Source: Methanocorpusculum sp. (lineage in GTDB: Archaea; Halobacteriota; Methanomicrobia; Methanomicrobiales; Methanocorpusculaceae). Taken from it: a stretch of 9,137 nt of DNA. The stretch is from positions 1-9,137 of the forward strand of contig DALTYF010000022.1 of assembly GCA_029986195.1 (NCBI GenBank). The letters are read 5' to 3'. The notes beneath the pieces are model-generated. The model worked only from the letters and a program-made list of their open reading frames with translations, searched no databases and was not told the origin of the DNA. Shown one piece after another: positions 1-5,784 of the stretch; the stretch's first letter is position 1, and every line of letters starts with the position of its first letter. Position numbers and translations under genes: made by a program.

Positions 1-230
1 TTGACGCTGCGGCCGTCAATGTACATCTCACCCCTGGTCGGGACATCCAGACACCCGATCATGTTCATAAGGGTGGACTTTCCCGAACCGGACGGACCCA
101 TGATGGCCACGAACTCACCCGGCATCACCGAAAATGTGACGCCGTTTAAGGCATGTACATCGCCTGCCGGCATATGATATACTTTATAGACATCCCGCAG
201 CTCGACCACGGGAGTTTCCTGATCGGTCAT
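1..230 (-). CDS. ABC transporter ATP-binding protein, N-terminal part (MacB/LolD type)
   Basis: This is the nucleotide-binding subunit of an ABC transporter, a cytoplasmic ATPase that would power the membrane permease encoded just upstream. Translation from the ATG at 230 gives [20 protein letters not shown] and onward. The Walker A motif GPSGSGKST is clear, followed by [20 protein letters not shown], the usual sequence after Walker A in the MacB/LolD/FtsE group. The gene leaves the window after 76 codons, so the Q-loop, signature motif and Walker B are not seen. No Shine-Dalgarno sequence precedes the ATG. A TATA-like stretch about 25 bases upstream suggests a leaderless transcript. The family call is firm. 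The transported substrate cannot be told, and in this family it may be a peptide, lipid or drug, or the protein may act mechanically. Confidence 0.93.
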   Translation of the reverse strand, partial: MTDQETPVVELRDVYKVYHMPAGDVHALNGVTFSVMPGEFVAIMGPSGSGKSTLMNMIGCLDVPTRGEMYIDGRSV

Positions 231-249
231 TGAGTACTGATTGCGGCTC

Positions 250-261
250 AAAGTATTTAAC
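250..261 (-). promoter_or_regulatory. Candidate archaeal TATA box for the ABC ATPase gene
   Basis: Read on the minus strand the bases are GTTAAATACTTT, lying roughly 20 to 31 bases upstream of the ATG at 230. That spacing fits a leaderless archaeal transcript, and the ATG has no Shine-Dalgarno site. The surrounding 67-base gap is A/T-rich, so a chance match is possible. Confidence 0.3.
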
Positions 262-288
262 ATATTGTAAAGTTTTAGCTACATTTAC

Positions 289-297
289 AAAAAAAGA
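289..297 (-). terminator. Oligo-T termination signal after the permease
   Basis: Directly after the permease TAA (298-300) the minus strand reads ATC followed within a few bases by seven T residues (plus-strand A-run 289-295). Oligo-T tracts on the coding strand are the common intrinsic termination signal in archaea. Its strength is unknown, so partial readthrough into the ATPase gene remains possible. Confidence 0.35.
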
Positions 298-1206
298 TTA
301 GTCGGAGGCAAGCGCATCAACCGGATTCAGGTTGGCTGCCTTCCATGCGGGATAGAGTCCCGAGAGGAGGCAGACGATGACACCTATCAGAATGCCATAG
401 GGGACATACAGCAGAACGGACGGACTGAGGATCAGGGAAATGTTTCCCAGCATCAGACTGATCACAACCGCGGCAGCGATCAGACTGAGAACCCCGCCGA
501 TCACCGCTCCGATAAATCCGATGATCGCCGCCTCATACAGAAACATCTGCAGAATCTGATACCGCAGAGTTCCGATACTGCGGAGAATGCCAATTTCCCG
601 GATGCGTTCGTTCACGCTCATCAGCATCACATTGAAGATGGAGACCGCAGCGACCACGAGCGAGATACCGCCAAGCGCCATAATGAAGACGGAGATCATG
701 CCAATCGACTCCTGCATCGACTCCACAAACTGCCGGGCATCACTGATCATAACGGTGTCGTCCGTCGTCCGGTCGGTACGGCCGTTCATCTTCGCCTCAA
801 TTGCGGTGATGACCGGATCAAGATCATCCAGATTGTCCACCGTGATCATTGCCGAGGAGTAGAGACCGTTGGTTTCATGGAACCGTTCATACCAGTCAGT
901 TGTACCGATGATGGCGTTGTCAGTGGAGAACGTAAAGGTCATCGAACCTGAGTTTTCCATGATGCCCACAACCCGTACCGAGATGGTACTGCTGTTGCGC
1001 TGGGGAATCTCAATCCTGCTGCCGACCGAAAGGCTGTAGTCGTCGGCAAGCTGGCGGCCGATGAGAACGCCGTTATTGCCGGTCGGAATTTTGCCTTCCT
1101 CAACCGTAACCAGATCCGCAATGTCTGCGGCATTCAGTCCGTAGATGGACGCCTGCATCCGTTCATCCGAACCCGCAGGCCGCACCGTGTCCGACCCGGT
1201 GTACAA
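298..1206 (-). CDS. ABC transporter permease, MacB/FtsX type, N-terminally truncated
   Basis: This is the membrane subunit that would pair with the ATPase downstream. Numbering from the TTG at 1206, residues 1-165 form most of an extracytoplasmic MacB-type domain. Three membrane segments follow at about 172-196, 222-254 and 263-285, with the coupling segment MSVNERIREIGILRSIGT (197-214) and the family ending AANLNPVDALASD. Complete members run about 380-410 residues and begin with a cytoplasmic N-terminus and a first membrane helix. Both are absent here, along with the start of the outer domain. The frame stays open only to the TGA at 1258-1260 and contains no ATG or GTG there; the only early start candidate is the TTG. 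The break coincides with the lost 5' end of the divergent repeat-protein gene. I read this as a deletion remnant or an assembly join, so a functional product is unlikely. The family is certain, the status less so. Confidence 0.85.
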   Translation of the reverse strand: MYTGSDTVRPAGSDERMQASIYGLNAADIADLVTVEEGKIPTGNNGVLIGRQLADDYSLSVGSRIEIPQRNSSTISVRVVGIMENSGSMTFTFSTDNAIIGTTDWYERFHETNGLYSSAMITVDNLDDLDPVITAIEAKMNGRTDRTTDDTVMISDARQFVESMQESIGMISVFIMALGGISLVVAAVSIFNVMLMSVNERIREIGILRSIGTLRYQILQMFLYEAAIIGFIGAVIGGVLSLIAAAVVISLMLGNISLILSPSVLLYVPYGILIGVIVCLLSGLYPAWKAANLNPVDALASD

Positions 1207-1225
1207 TGTGCGGCGGCAGCAGGGT
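1195..1225. other. Probable deletion or assembly junction between two divergent genes
   Basis: To the left, the minus strand encodes the interior of a permease outer domain. To the right, the plus strand begins at a lipobox-like AAAGC with a following Pro/Thr-rich linker. Neither gene has its own start, first membrane helix or signal peptide, and no intergenic promoter lies between them. The exact breakpoint cannot be fixed from one sequence. Confidence 0.6.
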
Positions 1226-1314
1226 GCATTACCATCAACGTACCGCCGGATACCAATTCAACCCCGGTTCCGACCGGAACCGTCGTCCCGGTTCCTGAAG
1301 GACCCGGTCCGGTA

Positions 1315-1917
1315 ATGAACGTGGTGCCGGGCGAATGGGAAGGCGTGCTGGTGAACGATGACGGTACGCAGGTTGAGTACAAGATCGACTGCGCATACGG
1401 CGGCTCGGCAAAACTTGAGATCGATGCACGTACAGGCGTTATGGATAAGGAACGAACCTACTACGGCACGTGGACGGAAACAAAAACCGCATCCTACCGT
1501 CTCGTGTTCGATGCGGCCGGGACCTATACGTTTGTGATGAACAACGACGGAACCGGCACCCTGACAACACCGGAGGGGAAGACCGTGACACTTCTGCCTG
1601 ATGCGGACAACGCGGTAATGTATGATCCGGTTGCAGGCGAGTGGGACGGCGTACTTACCAAGAGTGATGGAACACGGGTGGAGTACAAGCTTGAGTTCCT
1701 GCGTTCCGATACCGTTGCGATCGAGGTTGAGACCACGGCCCCCTTATCGTATGAGACCGAGGTGAAGTCCTACGGTACCTGGACGAAGACGACGGATAAT
1801 GTGTACACCATTTCCGTTCCGAATACTGCCGGATATACGATGACACTGTCTTCAAACAGTGCGGCAACGCTTTCGACGCCTGACAACGGTACGGTCAGTC
1901 TCGTCCGCGACTACTGA
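1315..1917 (+). CDS. Exported two-repeat beta-rich protein, probable lipoprotein lacking its signal peptide
   Basis: I do not recognise a named family. From the ATG at 1315 the product is 200 residues and consists of two tandem repeats, about residues 6-97 and 108-199. Each opens with GEW(E/D)GVL, continues with DGT(Q/R)VEYK, has a central YGTWT, and ends with TTPEGKTVTLL or STPDNGTVSLV. Alternating hydrophobic and polar residues suggest beta sheet, perhaps lipocalin-like barrels. The same frame is open upstream of the ATG to at least 1201 and reads CAAAAGCITINVPPDTNSTP, a lipobox-like AAGC followed by a Pro/Thr/Val-rich linker as in archaeal lipoproteins. Further upstream it runs into sequence antisense to the permease, so the signal peptide and true start are gone. 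The ATG at 1315 is only the first available one, with a weak GAAGGA 12 bases before it. It probably stood divergent to the intact permease gene and may have been its extracytoplasmic partner, but that is inference. Confidence 0.7.
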   Translation: MNVVPGEWEGVLVNDDGTQVEYKIDCAYGGSAKLEIDARTGVMDKERTYYGTWTETKTASYRLVFDAAGTYTFVMNNDGTGTLTTPEGKTVTLLPDADNAVMYDPVAGEWDGVLTKSDGTRVEYKLEFLRSDTVAIEVETTAPLSYETEVKSYGTWTKTTDNVYTISVPNTAGYTMTLSSNSAATLSTPDNGTVSLVRDY

Positions 1918-1922
1918 GATGT

Positions 1923-1979
1923 GCGGAAAGGCGCAATGCCGCTTTGCGGCATGCGGTTTCCGCTGTGTTCATTATTTTT
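1923..1979 (+). terminator. Hairpin plus T-run downstream of the repeat-protein gene
   Basis: An inverted repeat starts 6 bases after the TGA at 1915-1917. The outer arms 1923-1929 (GCGGAAA) and 1957-1963 (TTTCCGC) pair perfectly. The inner arms 1932-1942 and 1946-1955 pair with a single bulged A, and the loop is TTT (1943-1945). A T-rich stretch with five consecutive T residues follows at 1975-1979. It looks like a terminator or a 3'-end stabilising stem, and it argues that 1921-1998 is not coding. Confidence 0.55.
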
Positions 1980-1998
1980 CAGTACCCATTACTTATCC

Positions 1999-3417
1999 AT
2001 GAAGTCCTCTCCGTTTCTTGCACCGGTGCCGTTTTACTGGTGCGATCACTGCCATGTTCCGGTCATGGGCAAGCTGTGCGCCTGCGGGGCGAAAACCCGT
2101 CCGGTTTCGGTGACGCCGCCGGGCGATGTGCGGCCTGCGTTTGAGCGCGATCGAACCCTTGTGAACCGTTTGTTTACGGAGCAGTTCGGCGTTCCTCTGA
2201 TTCCGGAGGGGCATCTTGCGCTGCTGAACAAAGTGCCGGATGAGGATCGGATGGAGGAGGTCATTCTCGGCGGTGCGGTGGTTTGTGCGATCCGCTATAT
2301 TCCTGCCGAGGAGCGGTGGGAGGTGCTGCCCCGTGAGGCTGCGGCACTGGTAGTGCAGCCGACGAAACGGGTGATTCGCGTAACTGATGAAGCGGGGGAG
2401 TACATCAAGGAGGGCAAGAGTGTTCTCATGCCGGGTGTGGTGTCGGTGTCGCCGGAGATTGCGATCGGCGACAGCGTGTTTGTGATGGCGGAGAGCGGCG
2501 AGTGTGTTGCGGTCGGACGGGCGAAGATGTCATATGCGGAGACGAAAGGCGCGACCCGCGGGCAGCTGGTGCGTACCCGCCGGACGCAGAAGCCGGTGAT
2601 CGATGCGGCGCCGTCAACATGGGAGGATGCTATCCGGGCGAATAATGCTATTCTGGATCTGTATGAAGGGAAGTCGATTGAGTTTATCCGCGATGTGATT
2701 GCGAAAAATCCAGGGATCCAGCCAACGGTTTCCTACTCCGGCGGGAAGGACAGTCTGGTGACGCTGCTGATTACTCTCAAGGCGGTAGGCAGACTGCCGA
2801 TTATTTTTGCGGATACGGGTCTTGAGTTTCCGGAGACGATTGAGAATGTGCGCAAGGTCCGGGATTTCTACGGGCTTGAACTTATCGAGCGGTCAGGCAA
2901 TGCAGGGTTCTGGGAAGGGTTTGAGACAAACGGCCCTCCTGCGGTGGATTTCCGCTGGTGCTGCAAGGCATGCAAGCTGATGCCGGTAAAAGAACTTATT
3001 GAGGAGACATGGGGTGAGGCACTGTCGCTTATCGGGCAGCGGAAGTATGAGTCGGCGAAGCGGATGCAGAGCCCCAGAGTGTGGCGGAACAAAAATGTTC
3101 CCTGTCAGTTGTCGGCTGCACCGATTCAGCACTGGACGGCGATGCATGACTGGCTGTATCTGTTCCGGGAGAAGGCGCCGTATAACCCGCTGTATGAGCT
3201 GGGACTTGACCGTATCGGCTGCTTTATGTGTCCGTCGTCGGATATTTCGTGCATGAAGGATATTGCGGCGATGTATCCGGAGATGTGGAGCGCGTGGGGG
3301 GCGAAACTTGCGGACTGGGGCAGCCGGAACAACAGGACGCCTGAGTGGGCGTCGAAAGGTCTGTGGCGCGTGCGCGAGTCGGCGGAGGAGGACGGGGATT
3401 ATGACAGCCACTTCTAA
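1999..3417 (+). CDS. Zinc-ribbon/PUA/PAPS-reductase domain protein (PP-loop enzyme)
   Basis: The product has 472 residues from the ATG at 1999. Residues 15-29 hold a zinc-ribbon-like set of cysteines (C15, C18, C27, C29). Residues about 122-178 resemble a PUA domain, a fold that commonly binds RNA. From about 235 comes a PAPS-reductase/PP-loop domain with SGGKDS (247-252), which binds ATP or the adenylyl nucleotide, then IIFADTGLEFPET. The pair C321-C322 and the later C408-x2-C411 reproduce the CC...CxxC pattern that binds a [4Fe-4S] cluster in assimilatory APS reductases. The thioredoxin-dependent ECGLH ending is absent. The exact reaction is unknown: it could reduce APS/PAPS, but the RNA-binding-type domain makes a nucleic-acid or tRNA sulfur-transfer role at least as plausible. 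An in-frame GTG at 1921 would add 26 residues, but that stretch is the hairpin above. No Shine-Dalgarno site precedes 1999, as in leaderless archaeal genes. The 3' end overlaps hisH. Confidence 0.85.
   Translation: MKSSPFLAPVPFYWCDHCHVPVMGKLCACGAKTRPVSVTPPGDVRPAFERDRTLVNRLFTEQFGVPLIPEGHLALLNKVPDEDRMEEVILGGAVVCAIRYIPAEERWEVLPREAAALVVQPTKRVIRVTDEAGEYIKEGKSVLMPGVVSVSPEIAIGDSVFVMAESGECVAVGRAKMSYAETKGATRGQLVRTRRTQKPVIDAAPSTWEDAIRANNAILDLYEGKSIEFIRDVIAKNPGIQPTVSYSGGKDSLVTLLITLKAVGRLPIIFADTGLEFPETIENVRKVRDFYGLELIERSGNAGFWEGFETNGPPAVDFRWCCKACKLMPVKELIEETWGEALSLIGQRKYESAKRMQSPRVWRNKNVPCQLSAAPIQHWTAMHDWLYLFREKAPYNPLYELGLDRIGCFMCPSSDISCMKDIAAMYPEMWSAWGAKLADWGSRNNRTPEWASKGLWRVRESAEEDGDYDSHF
3384..3391 (+). 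promoter_or_regulatory. Ribosome binding site fixing the hisH start
   Basis: GGAGGAGG lies 9 bases before the ATG at 3401, inside the end of the PAPS-reductase-like gene. It supports 3401 over in-frame upstream codons reaching back to 3263, and shows that hisH is translated from a co-transcript with the gene before it. Confidence 0.7.
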
Positions 3418-4012
3418 GATTGCGGTGATCGATTACGGTCTGGGAAATCTCCGGAGCGTGGTGCGGGGTCTGGAGGCTGCGGGCTGCTGCCCGGTGGTTA
3501 CGGCGGATCCGGAGCTGATCGCATCCGCCGACGGAATTGTGCTGCCGGGCGTGGGAGCGTTTGCAGAGGGAATGGAGAAGCTTGCGCCGGTCCGCCGGGT
3601 TGTGGAGGCGGCGGTCCGGGAAAAGCCGCTGCTCGGTATCTGCCTTGGGATGCAGATGCTGCTTGAACGAAGCGAGGAGCACGGGATGCATGAGGGGCTC
3701 GGGATGATTCCCGGATCGGTGCGGCGCTTTCCCCGCATGCCCGGGCTGAAGGTTCCGCAGATGGGATGGAATACGATCACGCCGTCGGATCATCCGCTGT
3801 TTGCGGATGTTGCGGACGGGACGTTTGTGTATTTTGTGCACTCCTATTATGCGGATACGACTGCGGAATGTACGATTGCGAGGACTGAGTACATTGTGCC
3901 GTATGCATCGGCAGTTGCACGCGGAAATGCCATGGGCGTGCAGTTCCATCCGGAGAAGAGCGGGCCTGCGGGTCTGGGGATTCTGCGAAACTTTGTCGCG
4001 ATGACCGAGTGA
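3401..4012 (+). CDS. hisH: Imidazole glycerol phosphate synthase, glutamine amidotransferase subunit HisH
   Basis: HisH hydrolyses glutamine and passes ammonia to HisF, which makes imidazole glycerol phosphate and AICAR in histidine synthesis in the cytoplasm. The product is 203 residues, the normal length. It begins TSKIAVIDYGLGNLRSV, the HisH signature, and has the class I amidotransferase nucleophile C81 in GICLGMQML and the pair H183 and E185 in GVQFHPEKS. The oxyanion region GLG and the family motif VHSYY are also present. The ATG at 3401 has a strong ribosome site 9 bases upstream, and the gene overlaps the end of the PP-loop gene by 17 bases. No hisF or other his gene is in the window. 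The last 30-odd bases of the gene with its stop codon are repeated downstream, but the reading frame itself is intact. Confidence 0.97.
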   Translation: MTATSKIAVIDYGLGNLRSVVRGLEAAGCCPVVTADPELIASADGIVLPGVGAFAEGMEKLAPVRRVVEAAVREKPLLGICLGMQMLLERSEEHGMHEGLGMIPGSVRRFPRMPGLKVPQMGWNTITPSDHPLFADVADGTFVYFVHSYYADTTAECTIARTEYIVPYASAVARGNAMGVQFHPEKSGPAGLGILRNFVAMTE

Positions 4013-4015
4013 GAT
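3979..4015 (+). repeat. 37-base direct repeat, copy 1 (3' end of hisH)
   Basis: This copy begins GATTCTGCGAAACTTTG and ends with GAGTGAGAT. It encodes the last residues ILRNFVAMTE of HisH, the TGA stop and three further bases. It is identical over all 37 bases to 4053-4089. Confidence 0.95.
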
Positions 4016-4052
4016 TTGATTGCTCTCCGCACAGTATTTCCAATATTACGCA
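4016..4052. other. 37-base spacer between the two direct repeats
   Basis: The stretch is noncoding and A/T-richer than hisH, with the small palindrome AATATT at 4043-4048 (CAATATTA context). It resembles neither the 37 bases before copy 1 nor those after copy 2, so a simple longer tandem duplication is not seen. Confidence 0.7.
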
Positions 4053-4089
4053 GATTCTGCGAAACTTTGTCGCGATGACCGAGTGAGAT
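4053..4089 (+). repeat. 37-base direct repeat, copy 2 (downstream of hisH)
   Basis: This is an exact second copy of 3979-4015, offset by 74 bases, so it is not in the hisH frame. It has no start codon of its own and lies between hisH and the A/T-rich terminator zone. The flanking bases on each side differ from those at copy 1, which fixes the repeat length at 37. Confidence 0.95.
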
Positions 4090-4090
4090 G

Positions 4091-4135
4091 GAAGAAAAAA
4101 ATTACAAAAACTATTTTTCAAAAAAAAAAAATAAT
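4091..4135. terminator. A/T-rich convergent termination zone
   Basis: The stretch contains a 7-base A-run at 4095-4101 and a 12-base A-run at 4120-4131, which are T-runs for the minus strand and lie just past the TGA of the tetrapyrrole operon (4136-4138). For plus-strand transcription out of hisH there is a five-T run at 4114-4118. No strong stem is evident, so this fits archaeal oligo-T termination from both sides. Confidence 0.6.
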
Positions 4136-4891
4136 TCACCGCTGTGCCCAGGCACCTTCTGATCCGTCGCGGTACAGACTTACCACCTCGCCGATCACGA
4201 TGATCGCCGGAGGCTTCACCCCGACGCGGCCTGCAACCTCACCGATGTCTGCGAGCGTTGCACACGTCACCCGCTGATCCTTCCGAAACCCGCGCTCGAT
4301 CACTGCAATCTTGGTTTCTGGTGCCTTGCCGTTTTCGATCAGAAGTTCCGCGATGACCGGGAGATTTTTGACGCCCATAAAGATTACAATCGTCCCGGGG
4401 CTTCCTGCAAGCCACTTCCAGTCAATGGAGGAAACCTCCTTTTCGGGATCCTCGTGACCGGTGACAAACGTCACCTGACTTGCCCACGAGCGGTGCGTCA
4501 CCGGAATACCGACGCACTCGGGAACTGCAATCCCGCTCGTCACCCCGGGCACCACCTCAACGGCAATACCGTGCTCGCGGAGCGTCTCCATCTCCTCACC
4601 GCCGCGACCGAACATAAACGGATCGCCGCCCTTCAGCCGCACAACCGTTCCCCCGGTCTTTGCCTTTGCAACCAGCAGCGCTTCAATATCCGCCTGCTTC
4701 ATCGTGTGACATCCGCCGTACTTGCCGACATCAATCTTCTCAGCCGCCGCCGGAAGCGTGGATAACACCTCTTCGCCCGGCAGCTGATCATACAGAATCA
4801 CATCCGCCGAATCGATAACCTCACGTGCCTTTGCCGTCAGAAGTCCGAGGCCTCCCGGCCCGGACCCCACTAAATACACTTTACCTGTCAT
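4136..4891 (-). CDS. cobA: Uroporphyrinogen-III C-methyltransferase (SUMT)
   Basis: The enzyme transfers two methyl groups from S-adenosylmethionine to C2 and C7 of uroporphyrinogen III, giving precorrin-2, the entry to siroheme, cobalamin and coenzyme F430. The 251-residue length is that of a single-domain SUMT with no fused CysG dehydrogenase or HemD part. Motifs seen are GSGPGG (9-14), RLKGGDPFMFGRGGEE (85-100), VVPGVTSG (113-120) and GIPVTHRSWASQVTFVTGH (from 128). The ATG at 4891 overlaps the hemC stop as ATGA. Only a weak GGTTGA precedes it, so translation probably depends on coupling to hemC. It is the last gene of the operon, followed by oligo-T tracts. I use cobA for the symbol; some annotations call the same enzyme SUMT, sumT or sirA. 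Confidence 0.95.
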   Translation of the reverse strand: MTGKVYLVGSGPGGLGLLTAKAREVIDSADVILYDQLPGEEVLSTLPAAAEKIDVGKYGGCHTMKQADIEALLVAKAKTGGTVVRLKGGDPFMFGRGGEEMETLREHGIAVEVVPGVTSGIAVPECVGIPVTHRSWASQVTFVTGHEDPEKEVSSIDWKWLAGSPGTIVIFMGVKNLPVIAELLIENGKAPETKIAVIERGFRKDQRVTCATLADIGEVAGRVGVKPPAIIVIGEVVSLYRDGSEGAWAQR

Positions 4892-5784
4892 GATTTCAAC
4901 CCGAGGGCAGTCCTTGCCTCCTCAATAAGTTCGGACGCAATTTCGCGGAACTGTATGCCGATCTCCGTTGCCTCCTCAAAGCTTGTGACCGTCTCCACGA
5001 TCCGGTCGCTGCGGGTGCCGTCCAGCGACAAAACCTCCGCGATCAGGTGACCGTTGCGGCAGAAAATGCCCTGCGGCGTAAAACAGCCGCCGCCCACCTG
5101 CTCCATTACCCGACGTTCCACTCCCGTATCAAACGCTGTCTGCGGATCATTCAACGGCGCAAACACTTCCCGGAGCTCCGGCGTGTCACGACAGACCACC
5201 GCAACCGTCCCCTGATTCGGCGACGGCACAAACTGATCCGCCGGCAGCCGCACGCCGTTTACATGATAGCCGAGCCGCACCAGACCGGCCTCCGCAAGCA
5301 CAATTGCATCGTAGAGACCGTCGTTCAGCTTCGCAAGCCGGGTGTCCACATTGCCCCGCAGCGGTTCAACCCGCACCTGCGGCATGCACTGATAATACCG
5401 GAGAAGTTGTGCACGCCGCCGGGTACTTGACGTCCCCACCGAGTAGATCTCCTCCACCGGACGGTTAAACACAAAAAAATCATACGGCGGGTCACGGGGA
5501 AGAATCGCCGCCGTGATCAGCCCGTCCGGTCGTTCGGCCGGAATATCCTTCATACTGTGCACCGCCGCATCTATCTCGCCGCGCAGAATCGCATTGTCCA
5601 GCTCACGGACAAACACGCCCTGCCCGCCGATCTGATGCAGACCGCGGTCAAGCACCGCATCGCCGGAGGTGGTAATTATCTGCGACCCGGCAGGAACGCC
5701 AGCTTCCGTGAGAAGTCCAAGCACATTATTGGTCTGTGCAAGCGCCAGCTTGCTGCCGCGGGTACCGATCCGCACGTTCAGCAT
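4888..5784 (-). CDS. hemC: Porphobilinogen deaminase (hydroxymethylbilane synthase)
   Basis: HemC joins four porphobilinogen molecules into the linear tetrapyrrole hydroxymethylbilane in the cytoplasm. The 298 residues include the N-terminal [12 protein letters not shown] (6-17), the catalytic aspartate D80 in HSMKD, the arginine-rich [11 protein letters not shown] (118-128), [12 protein letters not shown] (142-153) and C234 in GGGCFTP, which carries the dipyrromethane cofactor. Length and motif order match the family, slightly shorter than the E. coli protein of 313. The ATG at 5784 lies inside the end of hemL (7-base overlap) with AGGTG upstream as ribosome site. The gene ends in an ATGA overlap with the methyltransferase. 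Its product closes spontaneously to uroporphyrinogen I unless uroporphyrinogen-III synthase acts, and that gene is not next to it here. Confidence 0.97.
   Translation of the reverse strand: MLNVRIGTRGSKLALAQTNNVLGLLTEAGVPAGSQIITTSGDAVLDRGLHQIGGQGVFVRELDNAILRGEIDAAVHSMKDIPAERPDGLITAAILPRDPPYDFFVFNRPVEEIYSVGTSSTRRRAQLLRYYQCMPQVRVEPLRGNVDTRLAKLNDGLYDAIVLAEAGLVRLGYHVNGVRLPADQFVPSPNQGTVAVVCRDTPELREVFAPLNDPQTAFDTGVERRVMEQVGGGCFTPQGIFCRNGHLIAEVLSLDGTRSDRIVETVTSFEEATEIGIQFREIASELIEEARTALGLKS

Noticed and set aside
3263..3400. A 46-residue N-terminal extension of HisH
   Set aside because: The stretch lies in the PP-loop gene in another frame and is arginine-rich without family similarity, while the ATG at 3401 has a strong ribosome site and the normal N-terminus.
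3224..3949. Long antisense reading frame of 241 codons
   Set aside because: It is rich in Arg, His and Pro, spans two confident genes on the other strand, and shows no motif. It is a codon-bias shadow, as is the frame at 2893-3411.
3979..4089. Repeat-spacer-repeat of 37/37/37 bases resembling a minimal CRISPR array
   Set aside because: Copy 1 is the coding end of hisH, the repeat has no CRISPR-like palindrome, there are only two copies, and no cas gene is present.
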